Notes under the pieces: generated by a model | Database searches by the model: none | Told to the model about the DNA's origin: nothing | What the model saw: the letters and a program-made list of their open reading frames with translations, nothing else | Assembly (NCBI RefSeq): GCF_020283565.1 | Contig: NC_060062.1 | Location: 55,450,439 to 55,514,438 of the forward strand | Direction of reading: 5' to 3' | Length of the DNA stretch: 64,000 nucleotides | Origin: Trifolium pratense | Taxonomy: Eukaryota; Streptophyta; Magnoliopsida; Fabales; Fabaceae | Translations under genes and position numbers: made by a program | Shown: positions 54,748 to 64,000 of the stretch, piece after piece | How the letters are laid out: each line of letters opens with the position of its first letter | Numbering within the stretch: the stretch's first letter is position 1

Positions 54748-56355
54748 AGCTTCTGAAACAGCAATTAAACAAAAAATTAATATCATGTGACTACGTGATA
54801 TTATAATTTGTTAAAAAATAATATAACTAGGGACGTCTTCACGTCTACATGCATGTGCAGTTGGTGGATGGGTTATTAACTCAAAATTTAAGGTGAAAAT
54901 GATTGAATATAGTCATTTTTTAGTTCAGGTCATGATGTTCGATCTAGCAATTTCGGTATTTATGTCAGTTGAACTAGAATTTGTGGACAGAATATAATCA
55001 TTCTAAATAGATTTAATACATACTAGTATCTTCTTACCATACATTATAAAGGTTAACTATTTTTTTTTAGTTTGTATGAAATTTTGAAATTTCTTTTATT
55101 GTCTAAATAATTTTTTTTTCCCCAACTTTTAGCCCCATTATATTTTCCATAACTAGGTTTGGTCCTATATAAAATCAAATAAATTGTGACCATATCTAAA
55201 TAATGCTACCGAACTTTGAAGATAATATTTTATATATTATAATGACAAGTATTTGCAACAAAAAAAGAACTTGAAATTCAATTTATAAGAGCCCGTTTGG
55301 ATTGATTTAATTTTGAGTTTACGTTAAACAACATATGCAAATAAATTTTTATATATTATTATAAGTTTTTCAAGTTAGTTTATGAAAAAACAATTTATAA
55401 AGATACAATTTTTTTTAGTGTGGTAACTTATGAATTAACATAAAAGTTTATTTATTTGTATAAGTTATTTTCATAAGCTCAAAAATAAGTTAAATCTAAA
55501 CGGCTCATAGATCTATAATTCTGTTATTTTGTTTCTTGATCTTTTGACACTAAAATTTTGTATATTTAATTTATCATTTATTAAAATATTTTAAGTTTTT
55601 ATGAGTGCCGGAAGATGTTCATAATGTTATAAACATACCTATAGCAAATTATTTGAATCATATTGACTTAATAGTAAAAGAGTGAGCTGAAAATATTGTA
55701 AGACTATAATTATTTCAAGATAAATTTTTATTTTTTTAGGAACTATAAAATCATATTCAACATACAATATAATTATTATATTTTGAAAATTAGTTTATAC
55801 TCCAGTAATAATAAATCTAATCATAGTCGCTAATGACGGTGAAAATTTCATACAAATATTATAGTAACAAAAAAAATCTGATTATATTTTGACAAAAGTG
55901 CATAATTAATTAATTAATTATTATACGATATAGACATTAGAATGAATTGTAAAGAAAAGGAAAAAGAAAAAAAAAACCTGTGGGAGGAAGTGCTTGTGGA
56001 AATTAAGCTCAAAACTTCACTAAAATATATTGTAGCGAACTACAAGCTTGTGTTTTGGTTAACTTGGTTGTAACGATCAACATTCACACACACACTCTTT
56101 TATGCAATACATATTGTATTGTATTGTATTGAGAGGAACGTTGGTTAGGCTTCAATTTGAGTCGAAGAAAGCTACCACATTTGCCTTAATGAAGAAGAAA
56201 TCAATAAGATTACAAAATTGAGGCAGCTTGCGTAATTGGTATCTATACTTCTTTGTTTCTGTGTTTTTCCTTAGATTCTAAGAATATCTATTGTATTATT
56301 AACTATCAGACAAATTAGTGATATCAATTCTATTTTTTTAAATAATAATATACAA

Positions 56356-56419
<64 letters not shown>
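56356..56419. repeat. (ATT)n microsatellite
   Basis: About 21 ATT units. Confidence 0.95.
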
Positions 56420-56420
<1 letters not shown>

Positions 56421-56435
56421 TTAACAAATACAATA

Positions 56436-57881
56436 TACAATTATGAGGAATGCTATATAAGCGAACGCGGTTTCACGAAAATTCCACGAACCCTGTTTTT
56501 ATTCATTCTGCATCGCTTCACATACAAAACCTAGGATCTTTAAATTTCTTTGATCTCCCAAAAAGAAATCAGTTCATGAAATCTTTGATCCACCTTTTTT
56601 CTTACTATAAGGGCCCGTTTGGTGCACAGGATAAGATAACTATATCATATCATGTCTCAATCCAGTGTTTGGTGACACAACAGGATATGATAAGTTAATC
56701 ATGAAGCTTATCCTATCCTGTTTCTCTAGTTAAAATCCTTATCCTGAATTTGAGCTGGGTTACCAGCAGGATAGGATAAGAAAAAAAAAAATCATTGATT
56801 TATTCTATAAAATATATTTTAAAATAAAAAATTGAAAATTAATAAAATAATTTGATAGTAAATTAATAATAAAATAATTAATTTTTAAATATATATGTGA
56901 TTTTCTCACAAGGGTAATTTTGTAATTTATATAATCTAAAAAATCAAAATTCTCCTAAAATTACAATATTTTAAATTAAAATAATTATTAAAAAATTGCA
57001 AAATAAGAATATTAATTTAAATTTAATAACAACTTAAATATAATTCTTTTGCAATGGTAGTTTTATTATTTACATATATCATATATTTATTTAGCTTATC
57101 TAACATGTATAATTGAGTTATTTATTTGATCATGATTCATATAAAAAACTTAATTTGTTTATTTTCTCATGATTTGTATTTAAAATTTAAAGTTATTTGA
57201 TTACTTTTTCTTTTTGTACAATTACTTATTTATATTTTTATTTATAAAATTCAAAGTATTACAATATAATTTTTAACAAATAACAATTGTTTTACGAGGG
57301 TAATTTTGTCATTTAAATATGTTATGTATCTTATCATATTGGTATGAACAAATATGTATTAAAAATATGATATAATAGTTATCATGTTTGTTATCCTGTG
57401 TGCACCAAACACAGGATAGGATAACTGAGAATAACTGTTATCCTGCTGATATCCTATCCTATCACTATCCTATTGTATATCCTATACTATCACTATCCTA
57501 TCATGCGCACCAAACGGGCCCTAAAACTACACCAATATTCTCATTTCCATCATGATTAGAACAGACTTGTTGTGTTACTGCTGGAACGGTAGATGCTGAT
57601 ATATGTTTGGGTCCAAATTTCTTCTCACCAACAAGATATAAATGCTTCAAGATATGCACAGTAGAGGTGTGAAAATACACACAACGTCGGAAATGTAGTT
57701 GCCATGAATGAAGGTGAAGCGGTTGTGGAAGAAAAGAAAGAGATAAATATTTGAAAAGAAAAGTCGGAGAGAGAAACACGTGGTGAAAGATACAGAAATA
57801 GAAAAATAATAGGCAAAGTTGCGGTTGCCACGTCAGTTCGTGAAACAATTTTCGTGATAATGAGCATTTTCCTACAATTAT
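56436..57881. mobile_element. MULE-like element with 9-bp TSD, containing a nested Tourist element
   Basis: TACAATTAT flanks at 56436-56444 and 57873-57881. The ends are GAGGAATGCT and AGCATTTTCC, with further inverted matches (TCACGAAAATT left, AATTTTCGTGA right). A 9-bp duplication is the Mutator-like signature. Removing the nested element leaves about 514 bp. That interior is less AT-rich than its surroundings and, on the minus strand, holds a frame with LVGEKKFGPKHISASTVPA, perhaps captured host sequence. I cannot name the source. Confidence 0.7.
56608..57524. mobile_element. Tourist/PIF-Harbinger-like element, nested
   Basis: Ends GGGCCCGTTTGGTGC and GCACCAAACGGGCCC are perfect 15-bp inverted repeats. 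TAA flanks at 56608-56610 and 57522-57524. 911 bp, no transposase frame, so non-autonomous. Subterminal repeats of ATCCTATCCTATC type occur in both ends. Confidence 0.85.
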
Positions 57882-58085
57882 TTGATGTGGCAGTCATATA
57901 AGCAAAATATTTAGTGCTACATCATTTAATGAAGCATCACATCATTAAAATTGTAAGGAAAAAAATGAAGAGGATCAAATGTTTTAATTTTTTTAAAATG
58001 AGAGGACCAAAATTGCGAAATAAAAATTGGAGAACAAAAATCATTAATTTTGTAAAATAGAGAGATCAAAACTGTATTTAAGCAA

Positions 58086-58126
<41 letters not shown>

Positions 58127-58662
58127 TTTTCAACCCATCAATACAAATGTCTTTGATTAGAGGCACAACCAATAGGATTTTACACCATCATAAAAATACA
58201 AGCTCGAATTAACTATTTTATTACATAGTTTTTTTTTTTACGGATATTTTATTACATAGTAAAATACATTTTTTATCCTTATATATATATGTACTCTATA
58301 TTTTGTTTTAGGTTCTCTAATTTTTTTAGTAAGTTTTAATCTTTAAATATTTTGCGTCACAACTTTTGGTCTTACTTTTATGGTTCTGTTTAGTAAAAAT
58401 AGAGGATTACTGATAAGTTAACTAATAGTTGATGGCTAATTCCAAATTGAAATATTTGATAAAAGTAGCGTTTTTTTTAAACGGCTAAAATATTATTAAT
58501 AACGCAACTAGGCAAAAAAATGAGCACAATGCGCAAAATCAACTCATACAAATTCTTCACAATGGAAGGATTCCAACAACAACAATGGCAAACCCTAAAA
58601 ACCTTTAAAATCATCCATATGAGAGCAACTAAAACAACAATCTAGAACAATAGCAATAGCAA
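57882..58662. other. Intergenic, with (AAT)n
   Basis: Contains an AAT microsatellite at 58087-58122 and low-complexity sequence. No gene. Confidence 0.6.
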
Positions 58663-59254
58663 TACACAACTAGGGGTGATCGTATCCGAACCAATCCAAA
58701 AGTAAAACCGCAAACCGAACCAATCCAAATCGAAACCGCAAAAAACCGCATTTAGTCTTAACCGCACGAGTCATTTTTCTTCTAATCCGCACAGTTTGGT
58801 TTGCGATTTTCATTTCAGAAAATCGAACCAAACCAAACTGTAATACTTAACTTAACTCTATCAACTATTAACAATCAACCCAAATTGAGTCCATAAAATA
58901 GTAGGCTGTCAAAACATATCATTTCACGCGATCCATAACTATACTGTTGGTATTAAAAATAAGTTATTATGTATATGCAATTTCTTGATATGCATTTTGT
59001 ATCATGTAAACAATATAATAAATTAAAATTTCCTATGTTTATTGTAACAAGTTGGAAATATTGTCATATTTTTTATATCGTGATAAACCGCACAAATCGA
59101 ACCAACTCTAACCGCATTGGTTCGGTTCGATTTGGATGACTTCTTAAAAATCAACCAAACCAAACCGAGACACATGCATTTTTATCTTGCGGTTAGGATG
59201 ACTTTTATACTCAAAACCGAACCAAACCACACCGCAAGCATCCCTATAAACAAC
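58663..59254. mobile_element. hAT-like MITE
   Basis: Ends TAGGGGTGATC and GCATCCCTA, flanked by TACACAAC (58663-58670) and TAAACAAC (59247-59254), an 8-bp duplication with one mismatch. The interior is rich in AACCGCA and GAACCAA strings in both orientations. No transposase. Confidence 0.7.
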
Positions 59255-59332
59255 TCCAAACACAACAACCACAACCAAAACTAAAATTAGTCCCAAAGGT
59301 CAAACAAAAGCACCGAATACGTACCATATCAC

Positions 59333-60369
59333 CCCCACCTAGGGGTGTGCAAAAAATCCAAGTAACCTTAACCAAATCACTAACCAAACCATATCCAAAA
59401 TTAATAACCAAATCCATTTTAAAAAAAAACCACACCAATCCAATACAAAAAAACCAATTCTAAACCATATCCAATTTTTTATAATTGGTTTAAAATTGGT
59501 TTTTAAATTGAGGCCCAATAAGGAAAAAGCCCAATAGTTTCTTTTAAAAAAAAAAAAAAAATTCCAAATTCAATTAATTATATAATTTAATAAATAAATA
59601 ATTAATAAGGTGGTGGAGGAATTGGTCAACGCCGGACCACCGGCGGCCGGTACGGCGGAGCTCCGGCGGCGGACGGCGGCGGACGGCGATTTTCCGGCGA
59701 CTTCCGGTGAACTTCCGGCGACCGACGCGGTGGTTGGTGGTGGTTGGCGGCGGCGCTCCGGCGGCCGGCCACCGTCAACCACCCTTTAATATTTAATTAT
59801 TTTTTATTTAACAAAATTTATTTATTTTAAAAATAATTATAAAAAACAGATTTTTGATGGTTTTATTTTTTTAAAAAAATCTATATTTTAATTATTTTGG
59901 GCTTAAAAAAATCTGTTTTGTTGGGCTTAGTTTGAAATATGTTTGGGCTTAGAAAAAAAACTTTTATGAATTGATTATAAACCAAAAATTCATAAAATTA
60001 AAGAAAAATTATGTTTTTTTTATAAACAATAATTATTAAATATGTTCTTTTAATCAATTAAACAAAAAAAAAATGGCTTAATTATTGTAAAAAAAAAAGT
60101 TTAAATATATAGGAATTAAAAGTTATAATAATGCATTTTTAAAAAAAATAAAAAATAAAATAAAATTTAAGATGAATCGATTATAAATAAGTAACCTATT
60201 TTTTATTATAAACCGGTTATAAATTGGTTTCGAACCGATTATAAACCATATCCAAATTAGTTTTGCAAAATAACCAATTTTTCATTAAAATGGTTTTGAT
60301 TTTAAACCAAAATCATAAATATGGTTTGGTGTGGTGTGGTTTTTAAACCATGCACACCCCTACCCCACC
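59333..60369. mobile_element. hAT-like element with a GC-rich insert
   Basis: Ends TAGGGGTGTGCA and TGCACACCCCTA are exact 12-bp inverted repeats, flanked by CCCCACC at 59333-59339 and 60363-60369. Subterminal AACCAAACCATA/TATGGTTTGGT repeats flank it. Inside, 59607-59783 is a GC-rich island in otherwise AT-rich sequence. Its end sequence matches the preceding element closely, so both belong to related families. Confidence 0.75.
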
Positions 60370-60711
60370 CATCCTACTCTAACTCCATCAGCCACAACCA
60401 AAACCACGGCTTCGAAGTCAAGAAGTAGCCACACTCACATTAGGATATCAAACCAAACCTGATCATGACATGAATAGTCTTATACCTCATGGTATGAATA
60501 GTTTTATACATGTGTGTGTGTTTTATATGTGAGACTTATTTCTAAAATGAGAGACCCAATTTTGATTTTAATCAATTAGAAAGTGAGTCTTCAAAAGAAA
60601 ATGTTATTAGCACTCCACATATCGGTCAACTAAAAATTAGATAGACTAGTTTAACTTAAAAATATTCAGTAAAATAATAACATAACAATTTGAATAATAA
60701 AACATATTGTG

Positions 60712-60996
60712 TACTCACTCCGTCCCATAATATAAGGAAAAAAATATTTTCACACTTATTAAGAAAAGTAAAATATGATAATTTCAAGATGACTTTTTGT
60801 GTTTTTGTTGAAATAAGTTTCATGAGAAGATGTAAAAAGAGTTTTTATTGGTTATTGATTATGGGGAAAAGAAGAGAGAGAGTAAATTAAGTAAAAGTCT
60901 ATCTTGAAAATGATAAAAGTTGATTTTTTTTTTCTTATAATTTGGGACATGAAAAAGTGATTTTTTTGTTACTTATAATATGAGACGGAGAGAGTA
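60712..60996. mobile_element. Stowaway-like MITE
   Basis: Begins CTCACTCCGTCCCATAATAT, ends ATATGAGACGGAGAGAG, with TA at 60712-60713 and 60995-60996. 281 bp. Confidence 0.8.
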
Positions 60997-61055
60997 TAGT
61001 TTAAAACATATTGTGTATGGTTTTTCCAGAATAATAGGCATTCATTCTAAAATTA

Positions 61056-61184
61056 TACTCGATCCGTCCCAAAATATAAGCAAAAGTTGGTCAATAAAAA
61101 TGAATGTATTTGGTCTAAATCTTTAACTAAATACTTCAAGTTTCTTTGACTTGTTTTTGCTTATATTATGAGATGGAGGGATTA
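61056..61184. mobile_element. Stowaway MITE, close to the one at 31412
   Basis: Begins CTCGATCCGTCCCAAAATAT, ends TTATATTATGAGATGGAGGG, TA-flanked. The interior (GTTGGTCAATAAAA, ATGTATTTGGT) matches the element at 31412-31536. Confidence 0.8.
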
Positions 61185-61205
61185 TCATATTAAGAATTGT
61201 TGCTA

Positions 61206-62109
61206 CTATGGAATCGTCAAAAGTTTACATCGGGAAGAAATCATTGGAGACGAGGACAATTCTTCTAAAACAAGCAACCGATTTGGCCTTGGATATAAGC
61301 TGGTAACTCTCATGTCAATCTTCATGATCTCTAAAAGTCGTGCATTTTGTAAAACGTATTTTGCAAATCGAAGTTCATCATATTCCCAACCTTCATAGTT
61401 TGTAGTAAATGATCTGAGGGAAGATGAAATGCATTCAGGAACAGAATTTGGATATTTCCACTTTAAGGACAAATTACATAATTTTGTGTAAAAAAAATTT
61501 ATAAATAAACTTTTTATAAATGTTTCAAGTAAAAATTTGGTTTGAATAGTTATTTTTAAAATGTGATTTTAGGTATTTGATCATTTTGTTGAAACTTTTT
61601 TTGGATATCAAAATTTCGAAAAATCACTTAATTTTGAAGCTATTTCAAATAGATTTTCATAAAAATTATTTTTAAAATACAACTCTTTGAAAAAATTGTG
61701 ATTTTCACTATGTTTTGATCTTCAATATAATATATGATATCAAAACTAATTTTTTTAATTTAAAAAAAAATATATACAAAAAAACTTTTAATATTTTGAA
61801 AATCAATTTTAGAAAATTTATTTTAAAAAATACAATTTTTTTTTTTAAAGCTGAAACGACCCATACTCGAAGAAAAGAAGCCATTCAAAAAAAAAAAAAC
61901 AATAACAACCCATGAACACAAGAAACCTTTGAAAAAGAAAGAATTTGAAGTTTGGGGCAATACTGGAGCAGTTCCACGACATCATCCAAGCGTCCAAGGT
62001 TAGTAATGCTTAATTCAAGGTGGATTAAGTTTCGAAGTACAGGACAGTCCTTGTAATAAGATTTGACAGTTGGACCAGGACCAGGACCAGGACCAGGAAG
62101 AGAACCTAT
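61206..62109 (-). pseudogene. F-box/FBD/LRR gene, 3' part only
   Basis: Two exons can be read: 62109-61927 and 61460-61206, both phase 0, joined by AAAG/GTTTCT and TTAAAG/TGG sites. The first holds an LRR-type segment (CPVLRNLIHLELSITNLGRL, then VVELLQYCPKLQILSFSK). The second is an FBD domain, with WKYPNSVPECISSSLRSF, the ELRFAKYVLQNARLLEIM motif and a stop at 61206. Upstream of 62109 there is no F-box and no earlier LRR; only MITEs lie there. So this is a 5'-truncated relic, or its front part is absent from the window. A Gly-Pro repeat (CCTGGT units, near 62078-62100) begins the first exon and is unusual for the family. F-box proteins bring substrates to SCF ubiquitin ligases. Confidence 0.78.
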
Positions 62110-62171
62110 CTACAATAAAAAGTTCCCATATATAAAAATAAAATTGAATGTCAAAAACATATATAATTTAG

Positions 62172-62355
62172 GGTTTTGCTAACTGGTGCCTCCGGGGTAC
62201 TAGTTAAGGAACAAAAAAAAGAAATAAAATAAAAGTTGTGCATGGAAAACATCAAAATATAAACTTTTGTTGTATTGACTACACTATTTCAAAGTAAAAC
62301 TTTCTAAATTTGAATTCTTAACAAGTGTCCCTGAGACACTATTTAGCATTTGCCA
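62172..62355. mobile_element. MITE-like foldback element
   Basis: Left TTTTGCTAACTGGTGCC and right end GACACTATTTAGCATTT are imperfect inverted repeats. About 185 bp, no TSD resolved. Confidence 0.5.
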
Positions 62356-62447
62356 TTAATATCAAAATCAGTACTCTCTCGGTTTCTTTTTAAACTTGTT
62401 TTTGCCAGCTGCACACATATGCCAATACAAACTTCGATCACTAAATA

Positions 62448-63589
62448 AAATCATAACACGTGTACCGCTATTTTCAACAAATCCAAAATTCTCATCCAAA
62501 CCTCCCCTCCGTGGAAAGATCTCATTCGACGCCACACCAAATCCAACCTCTGCGGCTTGTTAGCAGAAGAGGAGGTGATGATGGAGGAGAAGTAGGCATG
62601 ACAATAAAACTCATACCCGCGGGTACCCACCCAAATCATACCCGCTTTAACGGGGAAAACCCGAGTTGACTGGGTTTGGGTTCGGGTTTGAGTTTTCCCT
62701 GATTTCAAAAGATGGGTTTGGGACGGGTAATGGGTACATTGATACCCACCCCGAACCCGTCCCCGAACCCGCCTCGTTTATACTAAAAATTAGATTTCAC
62801 CTCTTTTAAATTAGAAACGCTTAAACAATCTCTTAAATTACGTTCATATATTTATTTTTTATTTTAGTTTGAGTATTAAACAAACCATTTTCTCTATATT
62901 TTTTTTTTCTTTATTTAAAAAAATATTGTTGAGAGAAAATAATTTTGGACATTTAACTTTTTTTTAATAAAAAATACTAAAATATAATTTAAATTCATGT
63001 GGAAAGAGGCGTAATGGGAATACCCGAAACCTGATGGGGATACCCGATCCCCGTTGGGTATGAGTTTGGGGTTATCATTTTTATCCCCGCTCGAATTTGG
63101 GATGGGTTTGGGGAAACCCGAACTTTATGGGTTTGGGTTTGGGGAGGGCAAAACCCGTCCCCGCCCCGCCCGATTGCCATGCCTAAGGAGAAGTAAAGAA
63201 CAATACATTGAAGTGAATCTTGCAACTGGGGATCTGATTCTAAATTTTATTTTTTTAATAATGAAAACAATACAAAAAAGGGTGTTTTAATCTGTGGTTA
63301 TGGTGTTTCAATTTGGTGTTATGGTTGCTATATGGTGTTTAATACATGATTTTCTTATCTTATCTTAGAGATGAGATTATTAAAAATTTTTGTTGTTAAA
63401 ACCAGTTTCGTAAATGTTGACTAAGAATTTTAAGATGGTTGAGGTGTTCTATTTCTCAAAGATTCAATTTTTTCCGGTGAAGATCAGAGGTTGGGTTTGG
63501 TGTGGCGTCGAATGGGATCTTTCAACGACGGGGAGGATTGGATGAGAATTTTGGATTTGTTGGAAATAGCATTACACGTGTTATGATTT
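62448..63589. repeat. Inverted repeat, arms of about 105 bp
   Basis: Arm 62448-62552 (AATCATAACACGTGTA, later CATTCGACGCCACACCAA) matches the reverse complement of 63485-63589 (TTGGTGTGGCGTCGAATG, later TACACGTGTTATGATT) with scattered differences. The loop holds the hAT-like element at 62585-63193. It could be a long-TIR MULE relic or an inverted duplication. Confidence 0.8.
62585..63193. mobile_element. hAT-like element with perfect 8-bp duplication
   Basis: AGGAGAAG flanks at 62585-62592 and 63186-63193. Ends TAGGCATGACAAT and ATTGCCATGCCTA are inverted repeats. The interior has repeats of GGGTTTGGGTTT and CCCGAACCCG in both orientations. No coding frame for a transposase, so non-autonomous. 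Confidence 0.85.
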
Positions 63590-63796
63590 GATTGGAGTTT
63601 AGGTTCTCTCCATTTATTATCCCTCCATTTATTCTCCATTTGGAGAGAGATAGACACATTAAGAATTAGTGGGACCCATTAAAAGTGGGTCCCACTAATT
63701 TGTGGACCCCACTAATTTTTTCTTGTGTCTATCTCTCTCTAAATGGAGAATAAATGGAGAGATAATAAATGGAGGGAACCTGAACTCATTTGATTG
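63586..63796. mobile_element. Hairpin MULE-like MITE with 9-bp TSD
   Basis: ATTTGATTG flanks at 63586-63594 and 63788-63796. The 193-bp body is almost one complete palindrome: GAGTTTAGGTTCTCTCC at the left, GGAGGGAACCTGAACTC at the right, with long inner arms (TCTCCATTTGGAGAGAG, CTCTCTCTAAATGGAGA). Short unpaired centre around AAAAGTGGGTCCCACTAA. Confidence 0.85.
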
Positions 63797-64000
63797 AGAA
63801 CAATACCAACAGTACTTGTAGTAACTGCACCTAAGTTTTATCCTATATTAAAATCGATTACCACCAAAGTTACTAATTTATCTTTATTACTTTTAACCAC
63901 GCTGCAAGTTTTATATCATTCATTGTAATCTCACTAAAAAAACTTTAAAAAATATATATAGAAAGAATATGAGATAAATAAAGAAAAACAAATATATGGA
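63797..64000. other. Right edge, no gene seen
   Basis: AT-rich end of the window without recognisable coding content. Confidence 0.6.

Larger units (their letters stand above)
54699..56435. other. Intergenic upstream of the ABCB gene
   Basis: AT-rich. Contains a CATAAGCT-like foldback (about 55290-55512; ends GCCCGTTTGGATTG and TAAACGGC) and no gene. The (ATT)n tract is listed separately. Confidence 0.55.

Noticed and set aside
57501..57897. Minus-strand frames of 115 and 90 codons
   Set aside because: They cross a transposon end and have no complete domain; treated as part of the MULE-like element.
59570..59782. 70-codon Pro/Ser/Ala-rich frame
   Set aside because: Product of the GC-rich island in the hAT-like element; no start context or family resemblance.
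62451..62708. 85-codon minus-strand frame
   Set aside because: It runs through the arm of an inverted repeat into a hAT-like element; no conserved domain.

Overview
This is a 64 kb piece of an AT-rich plant nuclear chromosome. Split genes with GT-AG introns, plant-specific family members (an ATL-type RING-H2 protein, a group Ia bHLH, a BGLU40-type beta-glucosidase, an ABCB transporter), SINEs, Stowaway and hAT-like MITEs and Helitron ends all point to a dicot. I infer a legume of the Medicago/Trifolium type from the repeat families; no marker in the window proves the species.

Seven apparently intact protein genes are present. From left to right: an intronless RING-H2 (ATL) E3 ligase gene (2153-3226, +); a three-exon group Ia bHLH gene (14942-12256, -); a 16-exon PIG-W/GWT1 GPI-inositol acyltransferase gene (25268-18172, -); a two-exon triple-CCCH zinc-finger gene (30177-27958, -); an intronless inositol-tetrakisphosphate 1-kinase gene (32835-33878, +); a 13-exon GH1 beta-glucosidase gene (41533-37090, -); and a 12-exon full-size ABCB transporter gene (54698-43452, -). 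I reconstructed the exons by hand from splice signals, reading phase and family motifs. Every model closes in frame (335, 465, 373, 509 and 1223 residues for the split genes). The genes do not form an obvious pathway. PIG-W acts in GPI-anchor synthesis in the ER, ITPK in inositol phosphate metabolism, ABCB at a membrane, and the RING, bHLH and CCCH proteins are regulatory.

Three broken coding remnants are visible. They are an RNase H-like LINE fragment at the left edge (five in-frame stops, four of them probable Trp to TGA changes), a Ty1/copia gag fragment at 26.2-26.8 kb, and the 3' part of an F-box/FBD/LRR gene at 61.2-62.1 kb.

The rest is intergenic or intronic sequence rich in small transposons. 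Several have target-site duplications readable by eye: two SINEs (14 and 17 bp), a Tourist-like element nested in a 9-bp-TSD MULE-like element, two hAT-like elements inserted close together (one with a 170-bp GC-rich island), another hAT-like element with a perfect 8-bp duplication, a nearly complete hairpin element with a 9-bp duplication, and a foldback element nested in a Stowaway. The most unusual gene-related feature is in the bHLH gene: the end of exon 1 with its splice donor is repeated three more times in tandem inside intron 1. I saw no clear sign of a wholly new multi-gene system. The interest lies in repeat structure, the duplicated splice donor and a possible spliced non-coding transcript at 6.0-8.7 kb.
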